A stretch of DNA of 64,000 bases from Fragilaria crotonensis (GCA_022925895.1 JAKSYS010000004.1:186001-250000), one strand, 5' to 3'; positions 46,928 to 59,982 are shown, counted from the first letter of the stretch. The notes: generated by a model not told the origin, from the letters alone. Numbers and translations are program-made.

Positions 46928-49479
46928 ATGGCCGACGGAACGGCCCTCATCGCTCCACCGGTAGCCACCCCTGAGGACTGGACGTCCGCGTCCTCTGCTT
47001 ATGGCTTCCATTGCGAGACGTGGCTCGATTCTCCAACTACGAGCGGACCAGATTGGTTTACTCCCGAAGAACGCTCCCGACGCGATGCAAACGAGTATGC
47101 TTATCGTCAGAAAGGGACGAAAGAAAACTGGTATCGTCACATTTCTCTTGGCTTCTTTGTCTTTGAAGACTGTTTCGAATGTGATGAACTTTGGGAGAAG
47201 TTTGAAACCGATCCTCTTCAAGTTCATCGATCGATTTGGTATAATATTCGTTTTCACGTCGATCAAGAAATGAACATTCCACCTAAGTTGAACGACTGGG
47301 CTGTAAACGTGTCCCGAGCCTACCTCTCGCACTTTGATCCCACCACACTCCACGAAACCGATACTCTGGCACATTCCTGGAAGACCATGCCATTCATGAC
47401 ATCTATGGAAGTTGAAGACCACCAGGTAGCTTGGATCCCAGTGCCAGGTCGCCGCCGTTCCAAAAGCCCTCCCACAGAATCTGTCGGTGATTCTCGGTCA
47501 AACAAGTCTACCACATTTCCATCACAGATGCCAGCTCCTGTCAACCTCATTAACCCCAAAATCCTCCAAGATCTGCTGCCAAACAACGTTCACCACCAAA
47601 GAAGCCTCGTCTTTAACAGCAATCTTGGTCGCAAGGATGACAGTGACTGAAGACGATGAGGAGAGCGATGACGGGAAGATACGAGCATCTGACATCCTCG
47701 AGGTTGAAACACTATCCAAGAGTCCCTCTGCAACGCAGTCCAAATCCACTCCTATAAAACAGTGGCAACAAACGACGGCACTCACCGAGTCACAGTCAAG
47801 TGGACGCCACCAGAACGCACTCACAAGTACAAGGGTGATAAGGAAGACTCCATTTATGGGATCATTAGCAATATGATACCATCCGATGTCGGGATACTCT
47901 ACCGCTGGGACAGCAAAGATTTAGTGGCGTCACAATCCGTCAGTGCCATGACTGCATCAGAACTCCGTGATTTCATTTCTCCTGTAGTTGCTTTTCTTCA
48001 CGCTCAGCAAAGGATTGTGTTTCGACTCCGAATCGGGTTCACTACCACACCCGGCCAGTGGATGCGCTCCAAAGCTATGATCACATTCTTTAAGTCCCAA
48101 CAGATAGAAGTTTCTATCTCAAACTCAACGAGCAACAGCGGAAAAATGGTTACGGCAGGTTACGTAGCTACAGTTGAAAGCACCAAACACTACCCATCTC
48201 TCACGCTACACCCAATTCCTGCGCAGTGTTCTCCCAGAAAATGAAAACGTACTTCGACGTTGTGCGACACAAAAAGATGCCAATGGACCAACCGATTCCT
48301 CATCTTCGTATTCAGTGTGGGGAGAAACATGTCACACCCTTGTGTCAAGCGCTACTCCCGGTGTTAACAGGCCATGGTAGTGCTATGTTTATTCCGCGCT
48401 ACGCTCTAGGCACTATGTCCGAAGATAAAATCAAAGGCCATTTTCAATTTCACAAAAAATGGGCACGGTCCCTCAAGGCAATACCAATGTCTCCCCAGGT
48501 TAACCATTTAGACCAACGGCGTACGGAATTCAATGCGGATGGCACCACACGGGAGCGATCTGCGAGAGAGTGGATGTCCACCATTATGGCGCCAGACAAT
48601 TCTTCTCCAGCACTATGCGATGTTGTAAATGGACACCTGGATCATAAAGCATACTTGCTAGTGCCGAGCCACTACTTAGATGTTGCTACCCGCGCGTGGC
48701 GACACTACAAATTGAGCTTGTATCCACCAAGCCATCGAGAAGCCAGCTTTTGTGACAACCTACTGGGGCTACCTGATGTTATTCATATCCAGGCGGAAAT
48801 GCAAGCTCATGTCTCGTTCTTTGAACAATTGTCCGCAGCGTCGGTGTGGCAACAAGCTCCCACGCATACACAACCCCAGTTTACAGGAGGCAGCAAGAAC
48901 GACGATAACGGGCCCACTTCTCTAAAGTTCAGCGACGCTCACCTCCTCGATCCTCTTGGCCGACCCCAGCGGAAAATTCCCAAACTACTCAACCCTGTGG
49001 TGATCATTACAAAGCTGCCAGTTCCACCAGGGAGGGCGGCCGACGTTGATCAACAAAGCGCCAGTGGACATAGCTCCCTCGGTACCAAGGATGGTAGTAC
49101 AGCGTCTACTCACTCGCTCACCCGAGCTTCGAGAACTTCGGTGACGACAGATACGCGATTTCATGAGCATGAGCAATCAGCGCAACGAAAGCTACATGCA
49201 TTAGAGGTCTCTAGCAAGAAGTCAGCCGATCAACTCCTTTCAATGGAACATCAATTGAAGCGGATAGACAATCTGGATCAACAAGTGACTGCCGTTAGTG
49301 ACAAGTTAGACTTCGCAACCGCACAAATGAAGGAAGCAAATCAGACTCAACAACAAATGTCGGTTGATATGGAAAACATAAAGACATATACATCACAACA
49401 ATTTGATGTATTGAACCAACGCCTCTTATCCAATATGGAGAGTCAGCATACGATGTCAGCAACAATACTCGATTTATGA
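46928..49479 (+). pseudogene. LINE ORF1 region
   Basis: The first ATG of the element is 46928 (MADGTALIAPPV). The first frame runs to 47650 with DWFTPEERSRRDANEYAYRQ and a Ser/Pro-rich end. The reading then passes through a second frame (SDDGKIRASDILEVETLSKS, about 47660-47800), returns to the first (VKWTPPERTHKYKGDKEDSI, 47775-48240) and moves to a third (48226-49479), so at least three shifts. The last part ends in a coiled coil of about 100 residues (KSADQLLSMEHQLKRIDNLD, QQVTAVSDKLDFATAQMKEA). It is likely the RNA-binding, multimerising protein, as in other LINEs, but no RRM or zinc knuckle is seen. Confidence 0.7.
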
Positions 49480-50219
49480 GAGCACTTTGCAAAGATGACC
49501 AACACACAGTTGTGCACACGGCCCACATGCAGCGGAGCCTCCCAAGCCACATAGTACCACGCTGGACTAATCTTGCACAACTCCTGTTCGACGAGTAATC
49601 GAGCTCCACTTCAGGGTCCTCGTCTGCGTCTAAAGCATCAGTTCAGTCTACGGCTTCATCAATGGCCCTCCATTCCCCTGAAAACAAGAAATTTTGTTCG
49701 ACTAACAAAGGCGAAGATAAATTCCAGCAGGCATCTTGCGAACAAAAAACCTCCAGTGAGATCGAAGTACCTCCGCGATCAGATTTTATGGATGTATACG
49801 CAAATCTAGAAGACGCCTTCAATCATCAGGATGATACTCAGGTTCAATTGACGCAGGAAGAGCACCCTCTGCCAAACGCCTTGGTCAACCCTTCGGCGGC
49901 TCCTGCACAACACACCCATCAACACACAGCTCACCTAGATCTACAATACAAAATTTCCTTGGATCTAGCTGGAGCGGATGGAGCATGAGCAATCCTCCAG
50001 TAAGCCTCGTTCACACAACCGATGACCCTGCCCTAGTACGGAGCGAGGGCTCAGGACACTGCTGACTCATTGGAAAGAGCCAAAGAACAATGGAAAAACC
50101 TGTTTAGTAGAACCCCGTTGCAATGGGAATCCTCCAGCACAGTCTCTCGCCGACCAAATCGTCTGACAAGAAGAAATCAGCGGGAAAATCACCCATGGGG
50201 GGGGATGTCCTTGCACAGA

Positions 50220-53200
50220 AAGCACAGAACCAGACGCGCATTTATGTTCAAAATGTGAACGGTTTGTCACTCGACCAACGCGGAGGCCAATTGAATGATG
50301 TCTCTCAAGTCGTTCAAGAAACCCAAGCTGACATTTTTTTGTGGTCAAGAGCATAATCTCGATGTCACCAAAATGCGAGTTCGTAGTACCTTATACGACA
50401 CCGTTCAACAGTACTGGGACAACACAAAGTTATCGCGGGCACCACGCCAATTCCATTCTCTACCCAATATAAACCTGGCGGTACGTTGTTATTAACTAGT
50501 CATCTTTCGGGTCGAATTGATAATCAAATCCAAGATCGATGGGGCCGGTGGGTTATACAAGAATTCTCCGGAAGGTCGGGAACCAAGGTAGTCCTCGTGT
50601 CAGCATACCAACCGGTGGAAAAAGAGGCCACGAATGGAACCTCACGGTAGCAGGTCAACACCGCAGCCTCCTCCTGCAATCTCAGGATCCGGTCACTACT
50701 AATCCAAGGTCTGCCTTTCGACGTGACCTTCTATCCACATTACGGAGCTATCAAAGAGAAGGTTATGCTATCCTTCTAGTGGGAGATTTCAACAAATCCT
50801 TTGGTTCAGACCCAGATGGATTACGTTTCGTTGCTGGCGAACTTCATCTGGTCAACCTCGGCCCTTCTCAGCATTCCTCCCAGGTTCCCGCAACGTACTC
50901 CAGAGGCTCCAAATGTCTCGATTATGCACTCGGAAGTTTACGAGTTCGTGACGCCCTGACCTTAATGGGCTACGAATCGTTTAACGCCAGATTGTCATCT
51001 GATCATCGCGGTTTTTCCCTCGACTTTGACACGGCAAAACTCTTCGGGAGCTCTACCCCAGATCTCGTTACACACACTCGCCAAATGTTAAGAGCCAATA
51101 ACGTGCATCAGGTTACAGCGTATATCGATCGCACATACCAACTTCTGGAAGCTCATAATGCATTCGCTAGAAGCCGCCGGTTCACCTTTCCAGGCAACAG
51201 ACATCAATTCGCGGAGCGACTGGACCGCGACGTCCTCGCTGCGAGTCTATCTGCGGAATCCTCCATACCACCGTTCGGTGAGCATGCTTGGTCGAAACAA
51301 TTATCCCGAGCACGACGTCCTCGCGTTCAATCCACTCGGAAATGCCTTTCTGCCATCCGGACTCATTTCGACGTTTCTGGACTTCTTCATGAGTATGCCG
51401 CCGAATTCCCTGAAGACGAAGTTCCACGTACTCAAGGTCAGTGTTCTCGCTTGCTTCGCCTCGCACATTGCGAAATACGTCGCATCGTCAAGGAAAGTTA
51501 CGTCACTCGCGATGCCGAACGTCGACAAAGAATCCAAGAATTGGAGTCTTCGATCCGAGTTTCGGATAAAGAAACCGCACAGCAATTACGTTGACTTCAG
51601 AAAGCAGAAGACATCAAAGCAGTCACCAAGAAGCTTAGAAACGTCCGGGCAAAGAACACTCGGTTGGGTGTCGTACGTCTAGAGATTCCTCTGCATCAGA
51701 GCAACGATCAAAAGACATGTACGCAACGGCAACAAATTGACGTCCCATCGGATATCATTCCTCGTCTCCTCCAAGAAAGAAACCGGCTTCATTTTGGTCA
51801 GGCACAGCATGGGACACCGTTCACTGTCCCCCCATTGTCTGAATTGCTAGGGTATACTGGAATAAGCGCCGCACAATATCAAAAGCTGCGTGGGGAATTC
51901 GATGTAACGGACTACAACGACAGCGTTCAAATGCTTATCCATCACCTTTGATATGCCCACGAGGCATTTCAAGATACTACCCGCCGGCCTATTATGAATG
52001 ATGACGATTTTTGCGCCAAATTGAAACTTTGGTCGAATCAACTACCACCTCCCCATCAGGTATGCGTTTAGGACATTATTATAAATCTCTTATCGCACGC
52101 CACTCGTTTTCCTCCGACGCTTCCGATGAGGATTTGACCCCTGAGTTCAAAGCAAGACGCAACGATTTGGATTTTAAGCAGCGATCTATCCGCACACTGT
52201 GGTTGGAGATTCTCAACTTCGCCCTCGAACGAGGATATTCGTTTCAACGTTGGAAAAAAGTTGTCAATACTATGTTGTTTAAAGATCCAGACAATGTTAG
52301 GCTACATCGAACGCGAGTGATTCACATGTATGAAGCAGACTTCAATTTGTTTCTCTTCAATTTGTTTCTTGGGATTAAGTGGAGAGAAGCGATGCATCAA
52401 GCCGAAGATCTGCGATTGCTGAACGATGGCCAATTTGGTTCTCGCCCATTTCGAAACGCCACCGAGCCGGTCTTCATTGAAGAACTTCAACTCGAAATCT
52501 CCCAAGCAACTCGTAAACCATTGGTTCTCACAACTTACGATGTCACTGCGTGTTACGACCGTATCATTCCTAACCTCGGGATGACCGTCAGTCAGAAATA
52601 TGGTGTTCCTCCGGCTGCCACTGCATGCAATGCGTCTACTCTGGAGCAGGCAGACTTCCATGTGCGCACCGAGCTGGGCATATCTGCCACCGGGTACCAT
52701 CATGAACCTGCGTTCCCATTATACGGCACTGGACAAGGAAGTGCCAACTCTCCAGCCATTTGGTGCTTCCTTTCCAGTACCTTGTTCGATTGCTACGATA
52801 CTCGGGCGCACCGGGCCACGTGTTGGGATACTCACGGACTCGTACAAGCTCTGCTGGGACTTATTGGTTTCGTTGACGGTTGCAATGGACAAACAAATTT
52901 GTTTAGCAGGGATGGATCTCGGGAGACTATGCAAAGCATCGTCGTTTCGCAAGCACAAGAGAATGCTCAATACTGGACAGATGTGTTACACGCAAGCGGG
53001 GGGTCTCTTGAATTAAACAAGTGTTCCAGTCACATACTCCAATGGCAATTTTCTCTGACAGGTGCCCCGGTCTTGGTTCCAGCACATTCATCGAATGATG
53101 TGTCTATCAAAGTATGGGATCGTCAAGCGCAGGAAACCAAAGCCTTGCAAATACTCCCAGCATACACGGCTCACAAGACACTGGGTAATTACAAAGACCC

Positions 53201-55780
53201 TCCGGGGACCCAACAAGAACAATATTGACAGCTGAAGCACAAGAGCATACTCTCACAGAATTCTTGTGGGTGACTCCTCTTACCCGACGGGAGGCGTGGA
53301 CGTTTTACTACGCCTGTTACTTACCCGCAGTGTGTTATCCGCTCGCTTGTTCGTCCCTCACACCGCAGTGTCTCGACAGTGTGCAGCGGAAGGCTATGTC
53401 CATCATCGTTCCTCGATGCGGCTTCAATCGGAACACGAAGAAGGCAATCTTGTTCGGACCTTTGGCTTTAGGCGGAGCTTGTTTTCGGTCTCTTTCAGTC
53501 CAACGAGGTATCTCACAGGTCATGACGTTTATTCGACAGTGGCGGAAACAGTCTACTGCAGGGAAGTTGCTTCACATCACTGTTTCATGGTTTCAGGCAC
53601 AGGTTGGCGTCTCTTTCTCGTTTCTGGATTGCGTTCATGATCCTTTTCCGCACCTTGAATCAAAATGGTTACGTTCTCTGCGTTCGTTTTTGGCGACTAT
53701 CAACGCCAAGCTTCGTCTCGACACTCCATACTTGCCAGAGCTCCAACGATTACATGATTTTTGCATCATGGATGTGATTCTATCCTCGGGGAAATTCACC
53801 TCTGTTGAGATTTGTAAGCTTAACTATTGTCGCTTGTATCTGAAGGCAGTAACGCTGTCGGACCTGACGTGTATAAACGGACGAAAGCTGGACCACAATA
53901 AGACTTCGGGGAATCATTCATGCATCAGTAGCTATACCTGTGGCACATCCATCTATCAAGAGAGACCATCCAAGTCTGCTGCTTGGAAATTGTGGAAGGC
54001 GGCGAATCTCCTTTGGAGTACACGAGACGGCCACCTGATTCAACCCCTAGGTGATTGGGTTCTCCCGCTTCACAAACTATGCCAGCGTCATCCGGCCTAT
54101 CGGTTTTCAGGCCGGTTGTGGGTCCAGATACAAGACAGACATATCAAATGCACCCTGATCTCGGAACGTCTCTTTTGAGAGACACACATCTCCAAGGCTT
54201 GGGTAGAGCTGCCTCCTCAAGCCGTCCCGATGCTAGCGTTCCAACACATGCCACAGCGTTGGAAAATTGTTCATGAAAGTCACACGCTCGAGACTCACAG
54301 CCCACCGATAGCCGGCACGTTTACCCACTATATTGCATCTCTTCCCAGCTGGGAAAAAGAACTTTTGGATCATGTTGAACTGACCGACGATCCGTTTATG
54401 GTCGCAGTCGCGCTCGAGCACGGTATTCGAGCTGTTGGTGACAGTTCGGATTGGCATCAAATTCAAGGTGCTTTTGGTTGGGCACTCAGTACCGATCAGG
54501 GTGAGTGATGCGCTTATGGAATGGGACCTGCCTGTAGTGCGTCCCCTCATGCATACTGCTCTGAGGGTCTCCTATCGCTTTTGTGCTGCCTTCCTTTGTC
54601 GTTTGGCTGAGTTTACGGGAAACATGATCAATGGCTCGGCATCGTAGCAACCGACAGTCAGAGTTTGATTGATACGGTTCAGCAGAAACAAGCCCCAGCA
54701 GCATCTCTGAATGGTGCAACAGTACCCTCTGACACGGACATGGCAACAATCCCCAGTTTCCCATTGGAGCCAACGCTTCCAGAGTGGGATGTTCTCCGGG
54801 GTAGCCAGGCCCTTCTTCACGACATGCCACAACTAGCTCTCCAACACGTCAAAGGTCACCAGGATCGCGACTTTCCTTATCGGCATTTATCCCTCCTCGC
54901 GCAATTAAACGTCGATGCCGATGCTCAAGCCTTGAGATACCAACGCAAATTCGGACAGTTTCGACCAGATGTGTTAATGACCGAATGGGCGGGTGTTCAC
55001 ATAGAATTTCCTAATGGGACAGTTACTACACACTATGAAGTCGCCTTACGATACCAAGCAACGGCGCCCGCGTTACAAGCCCACATTCAGGAGCGCTAAT
55101 CGTGGACACCGCAAACTACTATGGCGGTGGTCAACTGGCATGCTCATGGCAAAGCTATGCAACGACACTAAGCAACACCCACGTGGAAAGCTGGCAGCAC
55201 ATCATCTGTTGTCCCGCGGCATCTCGCTCACGACTCCTGGCGTCAGTCTTTCATTTTGACTGTCGACAAGAAATGCAAGGACTCGGACACCATGCCCCAA
55301 CTCCATGCTTTGTTGCTTAAAGTTATCCGTGAGTGGTGGGCCCACCCACATGCCGAAACAGCTTACCAACTCCACCTTCCCAATGCATCCCCATCGATCC
55401 GAAGATTGGTGTTTCAACAAAATGCCATAGGTTGGAATCATATCGTCTTCTTGGGCCGGTTCAGCCAAGAATCGGGCTCACACCAGGACGAGTACTATGC
55501 GCGCCCAGCCCATACCATTGAAACAAAGCGGTACACAGGCCAGCGATGGCAGATTGCAGTCATTCGCTCCATTTGGCAACAATGGTTTCTCCTCTGGGCT
55601 TTGCGCAATAAGGCTCTCCACGGCGCTGACGCTCGGTTACAAACGCAGGCGGAGCGGCGAGTGGTCGAACGTACGCTAACTGACCTATACGACTACCGGA
55701 ATCAGATGGAACCCAGTGTCCAACAACTATTACATCGCTATCTTGCAGAACATTTCACCAAAACAGTGGCTTATAATTAA
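50220..55780 (+). pseudogene. LINE ORF2 region: endonuclease, reverse transcriptase, RNase H
   Basis: Endonuclease: QNVNGLSLDQRGG near 50250, a frameshift in a T-run near 50335, then ILLVGDFNKS near 50777 and LSSDHRGFSLDF near 50994, the usual N, GDFN and SDHR sites. Reverse transcriptase: frame 52011-53228 with LTTYDVTACYDRIIP (motif A), GTGQGSANSPAIW (motif B) and GFVDGCNGQ (motif C) near 52868, where the second Asp of FVDD is Gly. A thumb/connection domain follows (53225-54178). RNase H near 54470-54930: FGWALS, TDSQSL in a shifted frame, LQHVKGHQD and LNVDADAQA. The C-terminal end (55256-55780) has WFLLWALRNKALHG. Several frameshifts lie between these blocks. Confidence 0.85.
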
Positions 55781-56015
55781 AATTGGCTGGCAGTTCACGG
55801 TCCCTTAATTAAACAGAGCATCAAACGGGCAAAAGCTAAAGCAATTCAAGGGGTCAAGTCCATTCATTCGTACTTCGGTCTCAAGTCTTAACACGGATAC
55901 ACGTGCAAGTATGTTAGCCGCTACCGGCATACGGTGGTAGTGTCTAATCGTGTGGGTCGAGTGTTTTTAATCCGAACACCGCGGCAGCACGTTAAATTAG
56001 ATATGGTTTTTTTTG

Positions 56016-56029
56016 CACATTGATGACCA
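56016..56029 (+). repeat. Right 14-bp target site duplication of the LINE
   Basis: An exact copy of 46818-46831. Confidence 0.85.
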
Positions 56030-57795
56030 ACCAAAATACTCACAATATTTCAACTGGAAATATGTTTAGAAAGCTGCAGGTCATCTCTTCCAATGAACTC
56101 GGATGTATAATTTTACTCACATCATAACTGACCGTGAGACTCATTTTTACCCGCCGTCTGCCATCATCATGGATCATGGTGGTATGATATGCATATGCAT
56201 ACTGTCTTCCAGCCACAGTAGCCTCCTGTGTACTAGTACCCACATGGTGGAAATATGTCAACAGTAGAGACTACCACATAAAAGTGCCTGGAGCCATTTA
56301 TATTAACCCTGTTGGACTAAAGATATCTTGCTCAAAAATGCTTTGATTTCAATTCTGTTTGCTTACAAATACTGTTCAAATGTTCTTGACTACTATCCAG
56401 TGCATTAATCATTCTTGTGCTGAAGCAAGAAATGACAAAGTTGTTGCTCAACTTGCAAAGCTCATTTTTGCATTTATCGGCTCCAGGCACTTCATTTAAA
56501 TGTATACACACCTTACGACTTTTTGGGCTTCGGTTGAGAATTTTTCATCCCAGTTCGTCGATGATTTCTTGTACTTGTTTTCTTCTTGTACTTGTTTTCT
56601 ACTGCTACAGAGTTTTTCCATATTGGTGGTACGCGATCAATGGGGTGAAAACCCCGAGGGCCAAAAATTGCCAACCCTCAACATCTTGTGGCAGCATTCA
56701 CAACCCCAGTTTACTCAGCGGGTTGTTCACCGCTCTAAATGACATCATTTTATATGCATACATATCTGCAGCTTATCCGAGATCAACTCGGCTGTAGCAA
56801 TTTATATCTGCAGCTTATCCGAGATCAACTCGGCTGTAGCAATTTCTGTTGATTTCTTGAAATTGAAGGACTTTCTTTGTATGCGTTTACTCCCAGTTTA
56901 ACGGCTCCAGCGGTCGAAACGGCTCGAGGCACTTTTTTGGTTGTACTCCAGTACCTTGTACCGTACGAGTACTTGTACTACCAAGTACGGAGTACCAAGG
57001 CCAAGGTGTCGTACATAGTCGTAGGTCGCAAAACGTCACCATAGTACCATCAACGCTCCTTCTTGTGCATCTATGCATATCATACATATCATACACATAC
57101 ACATCTTTCCGCTGCAGTGTTCCTCACTCCTCACTCCCTCAGATTTGATACACTCGGAGTTTACAGCGGCGAGAAAATCCTATGCCCACTATGCTTCGCT
57201 ATGTATCGTCACCTGTCGTGTCATTGCTTTGTTTGCCGGCATTGAGCCTTCTGTCATAAAAGTGTTCCTGAAGAATGCTCCACTCGGCGCTGAAGGCCCA
57301 TTGAATGTCTTTTGGCATCCAATCAATTTTTCTTCCCTGAGCAACTTTGGAATATCGTCCCGCATGATCCAATCGGTCCCCTGGTGCACGCTTTGTACCG
57401 TCGGAATCCCAGCTACGCAGAGCTCGAAGTAAAAAGCTTCTCAGATCTGGCCGTGTTTGCTGTCCTCGGCATGTTCTATTCAAGACAATAAACCTCAAAT
57501 TCACACACTTCGCATTTGAGCATATGAAAAAATGATATATTGTGTTTCAGATTCCCCTTTGCTCTCTGGGCACACTTGCAGCCTTTGGTCATTTCGATGT
57601 TGTATTGCATACGTCGGGAGAATGATAATCCTGAAAAACATATGCAGCAGAATACATGTATTGCATTCTATTACATGACTAATCATTACAGCTACATAAC
57701 GACGAGAAAATGGAAACAACACCGCCCTTCCATTGACGCTTCGGTTCTCGCACTCTATGTGTGTCCCCAACATTTCGCTGCTTCAGAGTATATTG
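56030..57795. other. Intergenic region between LINE and second beta-helix unit
   Basis: 56030-56500 is CpG-poor and continues the block interrupted by the LINE. 56762-56845 holds a tandem 42-bp repeat. 56940-57010 is a dense GTAC cluster. 57100-57500 is open on both strands in short frames (for example a minus-strand frame at 57189-57389 with WIMRDDIPKLLREEKLIG) that look protein-like but match no family I know; it may be a gene fragment. Confidence 0.4.
56762..56845. repeat. 42-bp unit repeated twice, with internal palindrome
   Basis: Two identical 42-bp copies in tandem (56762-56803 and 56804-56845). Each contains CCGAGATCAACTCGG, an inverted repeat with a 5-base centre. Confidence 0.9.
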
Positions 57796-59208
57796 TTAAT
57801 TCGTGGGTCTGAGGAACAGGTTTTTCGACTTGTTTGGCTTTTTGGTTGGTACCCTTCTTGTTGGTGCACGTGTCGTCGGCCGTGCGGTCGGTGAACGTGT
57901 GGGCACGACGAATCGACCATTTGTGGATGATCCCGTGGCAGCGTTGGTTGGTGCACTCGATAGTCGACTTGTTGGTCGCTTTGTCGGTCGACTTGTTGGT
58001 CGATTCGTTGGTGCATTGATGGGCGAATTAGTCCGCGCAGCAGACGGAGGAGTTGTCAGTGGACCAAGCACGAATGAACCTTGATCGCTTAGAGCTTGCC
58101 CATTCTGTACCCATTGAAGCGTGCGATACGACGACGACGGAGATTCGGAGTAAAACGCCTTTGATGGACCTCCAGACATGGTCATGTCCCGCAAGACAAC
58201 ACCGAAAACTCCGCCAGATCCTGAAGACTGGATACCAACTTCGTGTGGTTGGTTACCTATTGTATTCACGGATCGAATGTTGTTGATATTGATGTTTCGG
58301 ATAACTTCATCTGGTCGACCATTGAAAATGTGGACGGAGCCTTGGCGATCCCACTCTTGATTCTTGTTTGACCGATAAAATAAGCCACCGTTCACCTGTA
58401 CATTGCTGACACCAAAGGTATCAAAGTATGGCTCACAGTCAACGTACAGTGAGGCGGCGTCACTATCCTCGCCATAAAGATCATTCATGACGATGTCTCG
58501 GGAACCGACGACTGAGAAGCCTCGACCAATCGTTTGCAACCGGAACTTGGGTGACTGCAATACCATATTGTTGACCTGCGATCCATCCCTCCTGTAGGAC
58601 ACAAATGCTACCCCATCATCTCCCGAGTTGAATATGTCTGGTCGAATGATAGTTCCAAAGCTTGATGCCTCTGTGTTATGTATCGCATCAGCACGAGTGT
58701 TTCTCACGGTTACTCGATCTATGAGATAATCGTGGGTGTTGCCGACGTAGATGCCTGCAGCTGCAGCACCTTCGATGGTCACCCCGCGCACCACGATCCC
58801 GCGGGAGTTCATCAGTCGAAGCTTCATCTGCTCCCATGACACCCAACGAGTCGTGGTGCTCTTCATTTCGAGAACGATGTCTTCCATGATGACATTGTCA
58901 GCGTTGATCCAGACTCCCGACCTTGCTTCGTTTGTCGCCAAAAGGCGACCGCCTCCTTTGATGACTAGTGATGGAACTATTATCTCGACGATGTCGGTGT
59001 GGACGTAGGTTCGACCTGCTGGAATCAGGATTGTAGATCCAGGCGGAGCGAGGGAGGCTAAGTTCAAAGCGTCGGTATCATCCGTCACACCATCACCAAC
59101 CGCACCATAGGTATCCACCGATACGGACTGACCTGTTGCGAGTCCGACGAGCAAAGCGAATGCGCACAGAAGTAGTAGGCGCGATGTAACGTTACCTGAG
59201 CCGAACAT
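57796..59208 (-). CDS. Secreted right-handed beta-helix protein with Thr/Pro/Arg tail, copy C
   Basis: A 470-aa single-exon paralogue of gene A, nearly identical over the helix and the tail. The signal peptide differs most (MFGSGNVTSRLLLLCAFALL) and resembles that of genes B and D, which suggests exchange between the divergent genes. It keeps NSGDDGVAF with the Asp pair. Differences from A include one missing residue in the first coil (LNLASLAPP instead of LNLAFSLAPP), GEDSDAA for AEDSDAA, and VDCEPYF for VGSEPYF. The frame is intact and the Thr/Pro tail has the same length. It should be exported to the wall or extracellular matrix. It forms a divergent pair with copy D. Confidence 0.85.
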   Translation of the reverse strand: MFGSGNVTSRLLLLCAFALLVGLATGQSVSVDTYGAVGDGVTDDTDALNLASLAPPGSTILIPAGRTYVHTDIVEIIVPSLVIKGGGRLLATNEARSGVWINADNVIMEDIVLEMKSTTTRWVSWEQMKLRLMNSRGIVVRGVTIEGAAAAGIYVGNTHDYLIDRVTVRNTRADAIHNTEASSFGTIIRPDIFNSGDDGVAFVSYRRDGSQVNNMVLQSPKFRLQTIGRGFSVVGSRDIVMNDLYGEDSDAASLYVDCEPYFDTFGVSNVQVNGGLFYRSNKNQEWDRQGSVHIFNGRPDEVIRNININNIRSVNTIGNQPHEVGIQSSGSGGVFGVVLRDMTMSGGPSKAFYSESPSSSYRTLQWVQNGQALSDQGSFVLGPLTTPPSAARTNSPINAPTNRPTSRPTKRPTSRLSSAPTNAATGSSTNGRFVVPTRSPTARPTTRAPTRRVPTKKPNKSKNLFLRPTN

Positions 59209-59287
59209 GATTGTAGAGTTGTTTTCGGTTTTTGCGCTTTATTTTTTATGAGGTGCCCATCGAATGATCGTTGAAGCGAGATGTTCA

Positions 59288-59314
59288 CAAATCTGAAATT
59301 CGTGACTCGGACAT
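59288..59314 (-). promoter_or_regulatory. Shared upstream motif of gene C
   Basis: On the minus strand CCGAGTCACGAATTTCAGAT, about 80-106 bp before the start codon at 59208. Confidence 0.55.
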
Positions 59315-59982
59315 CCAGCAGGATATTAGGTACTGCGTAGCGCGGGAGCAACTATGATAGTAGGTACAATCGGATTAATATTGAATTTCAAGTTAAATGT
59401 TCGAGGCTTCTTAGTAGTCCCTGGCGTCGCTCTTCCACAAAGGCAATCCTCTTTATAGCAGACGTACACGAAAAGTCGTTCGAGTTATGTCCCGTTTTCC
59501 TTCGCAAATATGCGAAATGACAAATTCACACGTGCTTCAGTAATGCCTTTCCTCATCGGTATAAATGTAGACCACGTCAGAAAAACGATATTTAATGAAA
59601 GTTCTTTCGATCTTTTCCTCGACATTTGATTTGTCCCACACGGTATAAAAGAGACAAAAGGGTGCCACACATCGGGAGTTCACACATGCTGGGTGGCCAG
59701 GCGCTTATTCGCATGTATATTATATGTACAGTATATGTTTTAGACAGTTGACAATAATTCTTCGTCTTCTTCGAAGTCCTTTCGATCTGTTCCAGGACAT
59801 CTTCATCATATACATACATGCGTAGGAGGTATTTTTACTTAAACTGACTTATTCGAAAAACGTACTCGTCACCTTTGAGGACAAAATGCGTCCATTTAGG
59901 CATGCGCGACCCAAACGCTGGCGACAATTTGAAAACGAAGTTTGGACACATAAAGCTCTTCGGTTATACTCGAGTACGTTTG

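Larger units (their letters stand above)
46832..56015 (+). mobile_element. LINE (APE endonuclease, RT, RNase H), 9.2 kb, full length but decayed
   Basis: A non-LTR retrotransposon bounded by the exact 14-bp duplication. Order: an ORF1 region from 46928 with a C-terminal coiled coil, then an apurinic-type endonuclease, reverse transcriptase, RNase H and a C-terminal domain, ending at 55780, and a 235-bp 3' tail ending ATATGGTTTTTTTTG. The tail is T-rich and not poly(A), which is unusual. Many frameshifts (about eight or more) separate the parts, so this copy is dead, but the perfect target duplication suggests that it is not ancient. RNase H at the C-terminal side of RT places it among LINE clades such as I or related protist groups; the clade is not settled. 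Confidence 0.9.

Noticed and set aside
57189-57504. Minus-strand frames with protein-like text (WIMRDDIPKLLREEKLIG)
   Set aside because: Short, without a start context, a splice partner or a known family; kept only as a possible gene fragment in the intergenic note.
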